Source of the DNA: Bryoerythrophyllum caledonicum
Lineage: Eukaryota > Streptophyta > Bryopsida > Pottiales > Pottiaceae
Direction: 5' to 3'
Length of the DNA: 64,000 bases
NCBI GenBank assembly: GCA_963971425.1
Contig: OZ020515.1
Span: forward strand, 15,950,291-16,014,290
Shown: one piece after another, positions 20,008 through 29,505 of the stretch
How positions within the stretch are numbered: position 1 is the stretch's first letter
Layout: each line of letters begins with the position of its first letter
The notes under the pieces: model-generated
What the model was told of the DNA's origin: nothing
The model's database searches: none
Seen by the model: only the letters and a program-made list of their open reading frames with translations
Program-made: the position numbers and the translations under genes

Positions 20008-22373
20008 ATTTTTGACGAGTCTTCTTCAATCAAGATGGATGGTTTGGACCCCGTGATGTTTTGCAACATTGCGAAGGTAGTGCCAACACATTCTTGGATC
20101 TTCAACATTTGGTTTTTGATTTCTTGGAGCTCCTTAGCTTTTGCCTCCGCTTGTTCTTTGACTTCTTGTCGCAAAATTTTGTTGTTTGCCTCAAATGCCT
20201 CCGCTAGGTCCTTCTTGGTGATGGTTTGAGACGGGTTTTGAAGTTTGAAGGTCTCCACCGTGTTGATGATGGCTTTGTTGATGTCTTCAAAGCCAAACTC
20301 TATGAGTTGAGCTTGGGTAGGGGGCTCAATTCCATCAATGCTCCTCCTATGAGGGGCAAACTCCACAAAGTGGCCTTCTATGGGAATGGTTTTTCCCACA
20401 AACGTCCTATATACAATTGGGTTAGCACACGCAACATTTGCACTTCCGTTATGGCAAACACCATTGTCTTTGTGAAACCAAATGGAGCAAATGTTAGATT
20501 CTCCTACAATCTTGTAGATAGCACTAGTAGTCTCATTAACATTCATTAGTATGGGGAGATGGGAGAGAGTAAGGGTGAGGGCATCTTTCTTAGCCTTCAT
20601 TTCCTTGGAAATGTGAGTTCCTCCAAGGAGCTTCTTTGTTTGCATGATTTCTTGGCGTGCGGTTACTTGTAGTTCTTGGATTTTCTTGGCTTGTTGTGGT
20701 GTGGTGGTCAAAATGAAGGCAAATCCATCCTGTTTTGCTTTCTGCACGTTAGTCACTTCGAAATCATGCCCACGTTTGAAGCTAGACTCAAGGACCTCTT
20801 TGAAGAGGTGGTTAACGGTAATGTTATGCAAGGAGGGACTTTGTATTTTAACCGAAATGCTAGAATGATGAGCAATGCCATGATAGGTTTTACATACCTT
20901 TCCCACCACGTTAGTCGCATCAATTTTGAGGATGAAGGGTCTAATCCCCTTGAGGAGGAGTAAACCATCAATTTCAGGTTTAGCATGATGCAACTTGATA
21001 AGTCCAGACCATACACCTTTTATCCTCCCTCCTTGTTTGATACTTAAACAATGAATGGAGATTGGTTCAATGAGTTTCTTACCGAGAGGGATGTCCATGT
21101 CTTTGAGTCGGTTAGTAACCATCATTTTGACTTCATCATGCAACATAGGATTAGTAGGTAGTTCAAAGTGAATAGCAATTTGAAAGTCAAGAGCCAAGCC
21201 CGTACCTTCGTCTACAGGGATGTTGGTGGGCACTTGGGTAAGATTGTAGTATTGTCCTCCAAGGCCTCCTGCTTCACGCGAATGTGGATAGTGGATCTGT
21301 GGGATGCGTGGAAAGGCTATCCTTGCTTGTTTGACTTCTTGAGCTTCGCTTTCCTTAAGGCCTCTGGTCACCATGTCTTCAATTGTTTCCTCGTTGAGGA
21401 GTTCATCTAATCCCTCTTCCAGTGCTAGCTCCTCCATCACATGGAAACCGAGCCAAAACTTGAAACAACTAATCTCGGGGATAGTGATGAGAGCCGTACC
21501 TTCTTTCCCCTTGTTCTCTTCCGGAATAGGCTTTTGTTTTTTGCTAGCAGATGCTTCTCCATGTTGATGTTTCTCCATTTGCTTTCCTTGAAGCCTCTTG
21601 AGACTTTCGCTAGGGGACTCAATCTCCATGTGGTCTACATAGTTGAGGGCTTTCTTTGCACTTCGCGTGTCCATATCTGCCCCTCCCCAATTTATTACAA
21701 CTACTAATGTGCACTGGTTAGTCAGGGGAAGGGTGGAGTGACTTACCTTGAGTGGGTCGCTGGAGGGTTGTTGAAGCTTGCAGGGTCTGTAGGTGAGATT
21801 GGTTTGTTGTGGAGGGGGGATAGGAGGTCGCTGTGGGAGTGTGGTAGGTCGTTGGGAGGTTGTATTAGGTCGTTGGAGGGGTTTAGAGGGTCGCTGGGGG
21901 GATTGAGTAGGTCGCTGGGGGGGTTGGGTAGGTCGTTGGAGGGAATTAGCAGGTCGCTGTTGTTGTGTATTGGGTCGCTGAGCTGTAGGTGGACGTTGGG
22001 AGCGGGTGTGTGAGTTGGAGGCAGGTTGCCTTATGTCTTGATGCCTCCCTTTTGTTGGGGCACTCCAGTTCAGCCTTGCATAATGTGCTTGTGGTGGACG
22101 TCCTTCGGTGCGTGGACTGTGTCTTGCCTGAAGTCCCTTTGTGTTGTCTTGATGTACGTCCCGAGTGCTGTTGTACGTCCTCGCCTTGTATTCTTGCTTG
22201 CTACACCTGCGAGTGTCTCTGCTTTTTGTGCGTCTGATGATGTATGCTTCTTGTTGTACTTGTGCTCGTCTTTCAATGTCTTGCGGGGTTCGTGTATGTG
22301 TCAGGTCATAGGTGTTCGGGGTTGGAGTGGGTGTATGACTCTTGGGTTCTTCGTTCCTGGTTCCGTGCTTCAA
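20004..22373 (-). CDS. LINE ORF1 protein (putative RNA-binding/chaperone)
   Basis: Open frame of 789 codons. The first about 230 residues are low-complexity, Arg/Gln/Pro-rich and contain a repeated QRP-type motif; a more conserved protein may start at MDTRSAKKALNYVDHMEIES (about residue 234). From about 290 on, the sequence is globular and shared with the older copy: FWLGFHVMEELALEEGL, PRIPQIHYPHSREAGG, GGQYYNLTQVPTNIP, ALDFQIAIHFELP, WSGLIKLHHAKPEIDGLLLLKG, VCKTYHGIAHH. The C-terminus (about 715-765) is a charged heptad region that may form a coiled coil, as in L1 ORF1 trimers. I recognise no named domain. The stop overlaps the start of the ORF2 frame, suggesting coupled translation. Confidence 0.75.
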   Translation of the reverse strand: MKHGTRNEEPKSHTPTPTPNTYDLTHTRTPQDIERRAQVQQEAYIIRRTKSRDTRRCSKQEYKARTYNSTRDVHQDNTKGLQARHSPRTEGRPPQAHYARLNWSAPTKGRHQDIRQPASNSHTRSQRPPTAQRPNTQQQRPANSLQRPTQPPQRPTQSPQRPSKPLQRPNTTSQRPTTLPQRPPIPPPQQTNLTYRPCKLQQPSSDPLKVSHSTLPLTNQCTLVVVINWGGADMDTRSAKKALNYVDHMEIESPSESLKRLQGKQMEKHQHGEASASKKQKPIPEENKGKEGTALITIPEISCFKFWLGFHVMEELALEEGLDELLNEETIEDMVTRGLKESEAQEVKQARIAFPRIPQIHYPHSREAGGLGGQYYNLTQVPTNIPVDEGTGLALDFQIAIHFELPTNPMLHDEVKMMVTNRLKDMDIPLGKKLIEPISIHCLSIKQGGRIKGVWSGLIKLHHAKPEIDGLLLLKGIRPFILKIDATNVVGKVCKTYHGIAHHSSISVKIQSPSLHNITVNHLFKEVLESSFKRGHDFEVTNVQKAKQDGFAFILTTTPQQAKKIQELQVTARQEIMQTKKLLGGTHISKEMKAKKDALTLTLSHLPILMNVNETTSAIYKIVGESNICSIWFHKDNGVCHNGSANVACANPIVYRTFVGKTIPIEGHFVEFAPHRRSIDGIEPPTQAQLIEFGFEDINKAIINTVETFKLQNPSQTITKKDLAEAFEANNKILRQEVKEQAEAKAKELQEIKNQMLKIQECVGTTFAMLQNITGSKPSILIEEDSSKM
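21740..21990. repeat. GGTCGCTGGGGGG-type minisatellite in ORF1 5' end, young LINE
   Basis: About nine degenerate units of roughly 24 bp, containing GGTCG(C/T)TGGNGGG on the plus strand, encode the QRP repeats of ORF1 on the minus strand. A similar GGTCGCAGGG array lies at the matching place in the older copy (27060-27270). Confidence 0.8.
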
Positions 22374-24599
22374 TGGTGTAGCTCCAGGTCTTTCCCTCCT
22401 GCTGCCGCGTTATCTTCTTTTGTGTGACAGGGCTTCTGCTGCTGCTGATGCCCTTGTTTCAGGTGACGTGGTGTTGGGATGAACTGTACCTTGGTGCTGG
22501 TGTTCTTCTACCTGATCTGCATGGAGAAGAGAGGATCTTGTGACGTACCTTTCGACGATCTCTGGTGAGTATGTTGCTTTGGATCTGTAGCCGTAAGTTA
22601 TCGTGGACGTTGCATGTTGATGATGTGGTTGTTTTGGTCTGCAGGATGGTAGTCTGGATGCGGGTCTCATGGCGGTTTTTTCAAATCTCTGGGAAGGTTG
22701 ACAGTATTTCTGCAGGGCATACGCAAGTCTAGATCTAGAAGAAGGTTGTTTACTAGAGATGTTAGCTTGTATACAACTGCTTTTCGTATATTGTGTGAGA
22801 TTTTTAGGGTTAGTACGTAGTTAGATTTTTGGTCTAGCTTGTATAAGCAATGAGTATACGAGGAGAGGATGTTAGGATAATCATGAAGTAGATGTGCACT
22901 GAGGTAGGAAGGGCGGAACCTGATTGTGGTACGAGGTGGTCGCTCGTTCTGTGTGGGCGTTATAACTCCTTTTGCCTTCTTCTCGTGTGATCTTAGTGGC
23001 TTCTTGCCTGGTTGACTTTGAATTGCTGCTGACACACATTCGCTGCAAATGGTGTAAGAGAAAAGAGTGGAGGGAGGATAGAGGAGGGGAACATGTGGTA
23101 TGGATCTTCTTGGTGTGGCGCTTGGTTTTCGTCGCCCTTGTGCTGTGTGTTGTCTCAGGTCTTGGTGTTGGGTTTGCGGTATCTGGTCCTGTTCATGTGT
23201 ATGCCCTGTTGCAGCTAACACACATACATTGTGGTCGATGGAAGAGGAAAGAGTTAGTGGAGGGTAGGGGAGGGGAACCTGTGGTATGGATCTTCGTGTA
23301 GCGTGTGCTTTTGGTCGCCCTTGTGCTGTGTGTGTTGTGTGTTGTCTCAGGACTTGGTGTTGGGTTTGCGGTTCCTAGTCATGTTCATGTGTATTCTCTG
23401 TTGCAGCTAACACACATTCACTTCGGTCAGTGTAAGAGGAAAAAATTAAGGGAGGGTAGAGGAGGGGAACCTGTGTTGTCGATCTGCTTTGTATGTCGTA
23501 TGGATCTTGTCGTTCTTGTATTGTGTGTTGCGTCGTGTCTTGATGTTGGGCTTGCTGGTCGGGGACGTTTTTCTGTGTACTCTCTTTTGCAGTACGTGTT
23601 TGCTCCCAGTCTAGGTACTGTTGTTGTCTTTTTTGCTCCTTGTCGCGTGTGTTGCCTGTCACGGTTCTTGCGTATTCCCTGTTGCAGTTTGTGTCTAGTC
23701 CTTGTTGCTTCGGAGCTTGCTCGTGTCTGACCTATGCACAGCTTGTACAGTTCGTAAAATATTTGCAATTTTTTTGTTTTAGTTGTCTGCAATAGTGTTG
23801 AGTGCAATGGTGATTGTAAATTTTTTGACAGCGCTTCCGCGTGATTTTTTTAGATCTAACTATACTAAGATATTGTTTTAAAATGTGGTAGTGTTCTTGT
23901 TGTTCTTCTAACGTGTTATTAGATCTTTTTTGTTGTTGATATTGATTAGAATGTAAACTATTAGGACTAGGGGATTTGCTAAAGTTTTGTGAATCTAGTC
24001 TAGTGGTGAAACCTAGTTGAAATTGTGTGCTTATCATGGGGTATCTAGTGGTAGTTTGAAAAAAGCCAACATAAAGCAAGAAAAAGACTATGCAAAAATA
24101 AGAGAGAGGGTTGAGGGAAATGCGTAGCTCAAGAGTAGGCAGTGAAGGCGCTGATTGCAGCTCGTATTGATCTTCTTGCTCCAGCTTTGTTAGGTTGATG
24201 TTTCTGGATCTGGCTTGCCTTGGGAGTTTGTGTATGAGCTATGTACGTATATCTTTCTATGCTATCAGATCTACCACTTGTTCTTCCGATCTGGGTGAGG
24301 TTCAGACCTACTTGCCCAACACTTAAAATTCCAGCTCTACACAAGACTTGCAACAAGATCTTGCAACTAAGCACACTCTCACATCCAGAAGGTTTGCACG
24401 GGTAGATCTGACTAGCATAACCCCTCTTCCAACACTTCACGTCTTTCCCAAGCTCATTCACTTCTAGATCTGGAGTAAAGGTGGGATCATCAACAAGCCC
24501 AGCACCCCTTGATGCCCTCTACTCAAGATCTCTGACTAACTCCCAAAACGCCCCTCACCAGAAAACTCGGAGCTCCTTAGTTCTCCATCTCGCACTTGT
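22374..24599 (-). promoter_or_regulatory. Long 5' UTR/promoter region of young LINE
   Basis: About 2.2 kb upstream of ORF1 without a supported gene. It contains the about 188-bp tandem units at 23028-23592 and, near the 5' end (24130-24500), many AGATCT/GATCTG motifs. Non-LTR elements carry an internal promoter at their 5' end, so this is the expected place for it. Short open frames here (22670-22410, 23221-22667, 24461-24129) have no recognisable domains and I do not call them genes. Confidence 0.6.
23028..23592. repeat. About 188-bp tandem repeats in LINE 5' UTR
   Basis: Three diverged units start at 23028, 23214 and 23406, each with GC(T)GACACACATT or GCTAACACACAT, then AAGAGGAAA and AGAGGAGGGGAACCTGTG, CTTGGTGTTGGGTTTGCGGT and CTGTTGCAG. 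A shorter fourth relic follows to about 23690. Tandem 5' monomers recall the promoter monomers of rodent L1. Confidence 0.8.
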
Positions 24600-24759
24600 T
24601 CACTAACAATACTATAGGGTGGAAGGGAGAAAGGGAAGTGATAAGGTAGATATACGAGGTAATGAAGAGAGATGTGACTACCAAGGGAAATGAAGCTAGG
24701 TAAGGAGGAGTTCGGTGATCACCGTGTTGTTGCAGAGTTCGTGGGCGGTCTTTGGTCAA
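24577..24759 (-). pseudogene. ORF2 start of older LINE copy, cut by the insertion
   Basis: This frame opens at TTG overlapping the ORF1 TGA (24758-24756) and runs MTKDRPRTLQQHG to PFHPIVLLV. There the young LINE begins, so the last codons before the stop at 24577 are foreign. The same codon phase continues at 11413 with IYLTIITHYCS. This is the 5' end of the older copy's ORF2. Confidence 0.75.
24600..24611. repeat. Target-site duplication of young LINE copy, right
   Basis: TCACTAACAATA, identical to 11404-11415. Immediately left is the 5' end of the young element; immediately right the older copy resumes. Confidence 0.9.
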
Positions 24760-26668
24760 TCCACATTTGACAGGTCATCCAAAGGGGGGAGAGATGGCTT
24801 TCCTTGGTTGGATTTGATACCCTTCATCATAGACAAGGCGGCACTCATTAGTTTCTCAACATCATCAAGTTTTGAGTATACCTCGGCGTTGTGGGCGTCG
24901 GTGTTTCGCGAGTCTCCCGAATGATGTCTTTCTTGAGAGTGGATAGCTCCAAGCGGAGTTATTGTGCCCATCCGCCACAATAGCGGCCATCTCTTCACGT
25001 GTATTGGTGGTGGAAACGGTGGTGGGGTTGATGGCGGCAACCGTGTTCACCAAGGCGGTGTTGATGTCATTGAATCCCAATTTCTCCACCAAAGTCGTGG
25101 AGGTGGGATCAATGCCATCAAGACTACGGCGGTGGGGTCGTATTTAAACTTGGTGGCAACCAATGTTGAAGGTTTGGTGAAGGTATTGTCTATAGACAAT
25201 AGGATTAGCGACTTGCACATTGGCAGAGCCATTGTGCTTGCCATTAATCTGCCGGTGGAACCAAATGTTCTCAATGCTCTTGGCCTCCAAAGCTTTCATG
25301 GTGGCCTCCGTGGTTTCAACCACGCTCAGCAAGATTGGCAACTGAAATAGCGTGAGTGTGAGCGCGTCCTTCTTGGCCCTATCAGTGGTAGAAAAGGTTC
25401 CACCTTTGCTGGGCTTCGTAGGGATGATCTCGTGGAAGGTCGTAATGTGGTGCATCTCCTGTTTCTTCGATTGGGTAGGAGTGGGTGCCACGATCTACGC
25501 AAAGGGCTCCTTCTCCTGCTTCTAGACATCAGTGATTTCAAACTCAAGGTTACGGGAAAAATCATTAAGTACCACATTATAGAACAAGATGTGTGCAGGG
25601 ATACCACATAGGTTGTCACTCTTGATGTTGACAGATAGTCCTTGCCGAGCCACCGCGTGCCATGTTTTGCAAACTTTTTCCGAGGACAACGGTCCCATAG
25701 GATCAAGTTGCAACATGAAATATCTTGTGCCTTTGAGTAGAGATATGGCGTCCGTTGCTGGGTTGAGTAGGTGCAACTTGATCAATCCTGAGAAAACATG
25801 TTTTTGACCTTCCCTTTTCACCCCTTTGCAGTGGATGGCGAGGGGATCCAAGAGATTAGTGCCAAGAGGGACGTTCATCTTAGCAAGCCTATCTCTAGCA
25901 AGCCTTTTGAAACAATGGGGTCTTAGGCAGTTCAAACAAGATGGCAATTTGGAAGTCATAGGATAGGCCAGTTTCAGGGTGAGTAGGGATATCGAATGGG
26001 AGTTGTGTGAGGTTGTAGTGTTGTCCCACAACACCGTCCTCTCTCACCTTGGAATATAGCATTTGTGAAATTCGGGGATAAGAGATTGTGGCATTTAGGA
26101 CTTCCTCTGCCTCCGACTTGGGTACTTGTCTGATCATCATATCAGAGATACTATCACCACTAAATAGTGGGTCAAGGTTTGCGTCCCTTGCAAGCTTCTC
26201 CATGTTGGGGAAGCCCAACCAAAAACGGGATGTAGGTTGGCCAACTTGGCCTAGGATGCTGCTGCTAGGATTTGGATCTGGGGTACTGCCTCTTTCTTTC
26301 TTTGTAGGGTGTTGTATTTCAGTAGGATGAGAGGTTAAGGTTTTATTAGTGCAAATCACTTCACCGTTCTCTGTGTCCATGGCTTCGGTGGTAATACTAG
26401 ACTCCTTCAAGGGCTACTCCATGGTGTTCCACGCGTTAGTGGAGGAGAGTTGGTTTTTGTGGTCAGGGCATGGGGGAAGAGAACTAGTGAGCCTCCGTTT
26501 CTTGCTTGTTCTGGAGAAGATGAGAGGGGCTTCTTCTTGGTTGTCTAAGAGGTGAATTGGGGGCTCTAGATGGTGTTGTTGGGGCGGGGTGGGGTTGGTG
26601 TCCAAGGTCTTCTTCTTCCTACCTCGCGGTTTGGGGGTGATGTCACGTTTCGAGATTGGGGCTGCCAA
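24756..26668 (-). pseudogene. ORF1 remnant of older LINE copy
   Basis: Fragments in changing frames align along the young copy's ORF1: FWLGFPNMEKLARDANLDPLF, YPRISQMLYSKVREDG, VGQHYNLTQLPFDIP, SYDFQIAILFELP, then (shifted near 25915) FSGLIKLHLLNPATDAISLLKG and KVCKTWHAVARQGLSVNIKS, then KKDALTLTLFQLPILLSVVETT and HNGSANVQVANPIVYR. One TAG at 26416-26414 and at least four frameshifts break it. Divergence from the young ORF1 is high, much higher than between the RT regions. Confidence 0.8.
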
Positions 26669-27059
26669 TTTCTTCGTAGTCGATGGTCTGGTCTTGGTTG
26701 GTGTGGCTTCTATTCTAGAGGTGCTAGTGGGTTTGGCTTGTCGTGGGTGTGTGTTGTTTTTGGGGTTTTCTCGGGGTTCTTCACTATTGGCCCTGCGTTG
26801 TACGTTTTCACCACTATGTTTTTCTCAATGGTTTTACGAGAGGTGGTTTGACGATGACCTCCAGAACTCATGCGTTTGTGTCTGACTCTATGAGTAGTGA
26901 TGGGGGGAAGGGTTGTAAATAAAGAGAAGGGGATTGGAGAAATGATACAAGTGGACTTAGTATGTATGTCGTAGGTTGTAAGGTGGAGGTGATAGATTGT
27001 ATGAGGGTATGGGAAGGTCGATGATGAATAGGGAGGTCTCAAAAAGGGAGGGAGGTAGC

Positions 27060-27270
27060 AATTTTGGGAGAGAGGGGGTCGCAGGGAGGAGGGAAGTGAT
27101 ATAGGAGGGTCGCAGGGGGTGTGAGAGGGTCGCAGGGAGTAAGAGAGGGGGGTCGCAGGGAAGGGAGGGTCGTGAGAAGCGGGTAGCAGAGAGTGAGTGG
27201 GGGGGTCGCAAAGAGGGGGAAGGTCGCAAGATGGAGGTCGATGGCGGGTGGAGGGTCGCAGAGGGTTGTT
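27060..27270. repeat. GGTCGCAGGG minisatellite, older LINE copy
   Basis: Roughly nine degenerate units of GGGTCGCAGGG(N) spaced about 20-26 bp. It lies at the same position relative to ORF1 as the array in the young copy. The minus strand encodes CDPP/LRPP-type strings; the Gly-rich plus-strand frames are shadows. Confidence 0.75.
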
Positions 27271-27753
27271 GTGTGGGCAGTGGGGGAGTCTACGGGGGGG
27301 CCAGAGTTTACATTCGAGGGTAAACGGGTTGCGGGGGAGCAGCTGAGGGAGACTATGAGTAGACAACTTGTGGGGGAGCAATTGAGGGAGAGTGGGACGA
27401 GGATTCTGTATGTATGAGCAGGGGTTCTGTGTGTAGGAGCGGCGGTGTGTGCGTAGGTGTGAGGGTGCGTGCACAAGGGCAGAGGTGTGTACACAGGGGT
27501 GGGCTCTGGGGTTATGTGTGTGGGAGCCAGGGTCGTGTTGACAGGGGTTGGGTCGGGGTTTGTGCGTTCAAGGGCGGGGGTTGGGTTTGTGCTCGCAGGG
27601 GCTGGGTCGGGAGGTGTCTGCACAGGGGTAGGGGCAGGGAATCTGTGCACAGGGGTGGGGGAGTATAGGGAGGCTGGGGTTGAGGTCCCTGTATTGTTTT
27701 TTTTCCTTTTTTCTATCTATATCAGCTATTGCTGTGGGGAGTGTAGAGCCTAA

Positions 27754-29505
27754 ATCCTTAAAATGGCTTTTTTCAGAAAATTAAGTGTAAAAAGGATTGT
27801 TGACATATGAAAAAATAAATAATTAATGATTAAGTTTACATTAAATAGTTAATTAATCAAAAAGTGTCTCTTCATAGCTAAGAGGTATAAGATAGTGGGA
27901 AAAGGGGTGAACTCACACCCTTTGGAAAGGGTGTACCTTTTCATAAGTAGATATGAATGGGTGTGAGGTTCAAGTGAAGTTAGTTTTAACGGTTAGTTGT
28001 TGGAAAAATCGTTTTCCCAAGAGGTGTGCCTCTTGGCTTTGAGTAGAATTAATAGCTTGAATTTTTAGCATTTTTGGCCATTTCCGTAAACATTCCTTGG
28101 AGGAAGATTGGAGTGAGCCCTAGCTTAGGTGGAAAAAGCTAGCAATTGAAGAAATCTCTTATGTTGTAAGAGTATTATGTTGTGTGTGAAATTATTAATA
28201 CATAATTATTATTGAATTTGCATATGTAAAGTCGGGTGTGTGACTTAAATAATATGTATAAATTGCAATAATATTAAGTGCTTCATAAAATAAATTTGAC
28301 ATTGTGTTTGTAAATGCAATTATATGCATGAGGTATTAATTGTGAATAAAATCCTATGCATAAATGCATTAATTATTTTATTTAGATCTTCATTGTAAAA
28401 ATTAGGATACTATCCTAATTAATTATGTGACATGAAATTGTGAGTGTGTTAATGAATTAAATATAATGTATTACATATGAGTGAAATATGAATACTTAAA
28501 TATTGAAACTTCAAGAGATAAAGTTAGGGAAGATCCTAACTATGTCAAAGTGACATTGTGAATATTAATGAAATAAATCTAAATGTATGTAAGGCATTTA
28601 GAAATTAATTTGAAGTAAGAAACTTAATGCATTTATGTGAGAAATGCATAAGTAATTAATGTTAGACTTAAGTTTTAGTATGGAAACTTAAGTTTTAAGT
28701 CATAAGACGGGAGTCTTATGCATGTGTAAATAAGTAAACTTAAGTCTAAAGTGGAATAGAATTTAAGTTTAAGTGATAAAATTTAAGTCTAGAGTGATAG
28801 GACTTAAGTTTGAGTGAGAAAGAACTTAAGTATAAGCGATAGGACTTAAGTCTAAGTGTTAGGACTTAAGTCTACAACGAGGGAAAACTTAAGTTTGGAT
28901 GATAGAACTTAAGTTTGAGTTAGAAAACTTAAGTCATACAAGTATAAGAGTGAAGATACTCTTTTGGCATTCAAGTGTTAAAGACTAATAGATAGTTAGA
29001 CTTAAGTCGGGACTTAGAGTAGGATTATTTAGGAACTTAATCTAACTTATATGTTTTTTGAACTTAATACTTGTAATGAATGCGTGAGGGGATTGGATGC
29101 ACGTGAAAAGTAAAGTAAAGTGTATGAGGTAACATTGTAAATTTAAATGGAATTAATTAAGGAACAAACAATGAGTGCAATGGATAGAATCCATGAGCCG
29201 AAGATGGCAAATACTAAGAAACTAACCAACAAGCACATTCATAGTTAATTCAAGAGCAAGGCTCTTTAGAGGAGCAAGGCTCTACCTAAGCATATAAATC
29301 CTTGGGATTAATACCTTAAAAGTGAAATGCTAAGTGTGAGGCATTTTAAGGCTTAATTCCCTAAAAACAAATGCATAAACTTAAGTAATCCACTAAAAGA
29401 TAACTTTTGACCTACAATTAAAGACAAACTACTTAACGGTTGACGCTAGACCATCCCGGGACGAAGAACTTGGATCAAGAGTGATTCTCGGGTATTTTTG
29501 GAGAG
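27754..29505. repeat. 1.75-kb interspersed repeat of unknown class, copy 1
   Basis: Closely similar, with indels, to 57017-58435. Shared landmarks are AGCC(T)AAA near the left end, GGTGTACCTTTTCATAAG, GAGTAAGCC/GAGTGAGCCCTAGCTT, ATAGAATCCAT and GACGCTAGACCATCCCGGGA near the right end. No coding capacity is visible. Length and lack of genes would fit a solo LTR or a large non-autonomous element, but I see no clear TG...CA ends or target duplication. Confidence 0.7.
28660..29045. repeat. CTTAAG-rich minisatellite inside the unknown repeat
   Basis: About 15-20 degenerate units of roughly 20 bp of the type AACTTAAGTCTAAGTGATAG. It accounts for much of the length difference from the copy at 57017-58435, which has only a few units (about 57785-57960). 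Confidence 0.8.

Larger units (their letters stand above)
11416..24599 (-). mobile_element. Young full-length LINE with 2A peptides (about 13.2 kb)
   Basis: In sense order (minus strand) it has: a long 5' UTR with about 188-bp tandem repeats (24599-22374), ORF1 (22373-20004), an ORF2 N-terminal region with two 2A-like peptides, APE endonuclease, reverse transcriptase, RNase H and CCHC knuckle, and a 3' UTR with a TTC tail. A 12-bp target duplication flanks it. Gene order and RNase H place it among APE-type LINEs with RNase H (I/Ingi/Tad-like group), but I cannot fix the clade without a tree. Several nonsense codons and frameshifts make this copy inactive, although it is clearly younger than its host copy. 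Confidence 0.9.
24612..27750 (-). mobile_element. Older LINE copy, 5' part (ORF1 and start of ORF2)
   Basis: This is the other half of the element at 4333-11403. It contains ORF1 remnants (26668-24756) and the first codons of ORF2 (24759-24612), which overlap the ORF1 stop just as in the young copy. Upstream of ORF1 is a GGTCGCAGGG minisatellite. The 5' region may continue beyond the repeat at 27754-29505 into 29506-30740. Confidence 0.85.

Noticed and set aside
22410..23221. Two adjoining minus-strand ORFs upstream of LINE ORF1 considered as an extra LINE gene
   Set aside because: Low-complexity composition, no domain, and they overlap the tandem monomers of the 5' UTR; the older copy shows no matching frame.
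23028..23692. Regularly spaced repeats considered as a CRISPR-like array
   Set aside because: Units are about 188 bp, tandem without unique spacers, and lie in the 5' UTR of a LINE in eukaryotic DNA.
27193..27753. Gly/Val/Arg-rich plus-strand ORFs
   Set aside because: They are antisense to the GGTCGCAGGG minisatellite and low-complexity 5' region of the older LINE; no domain is visible.
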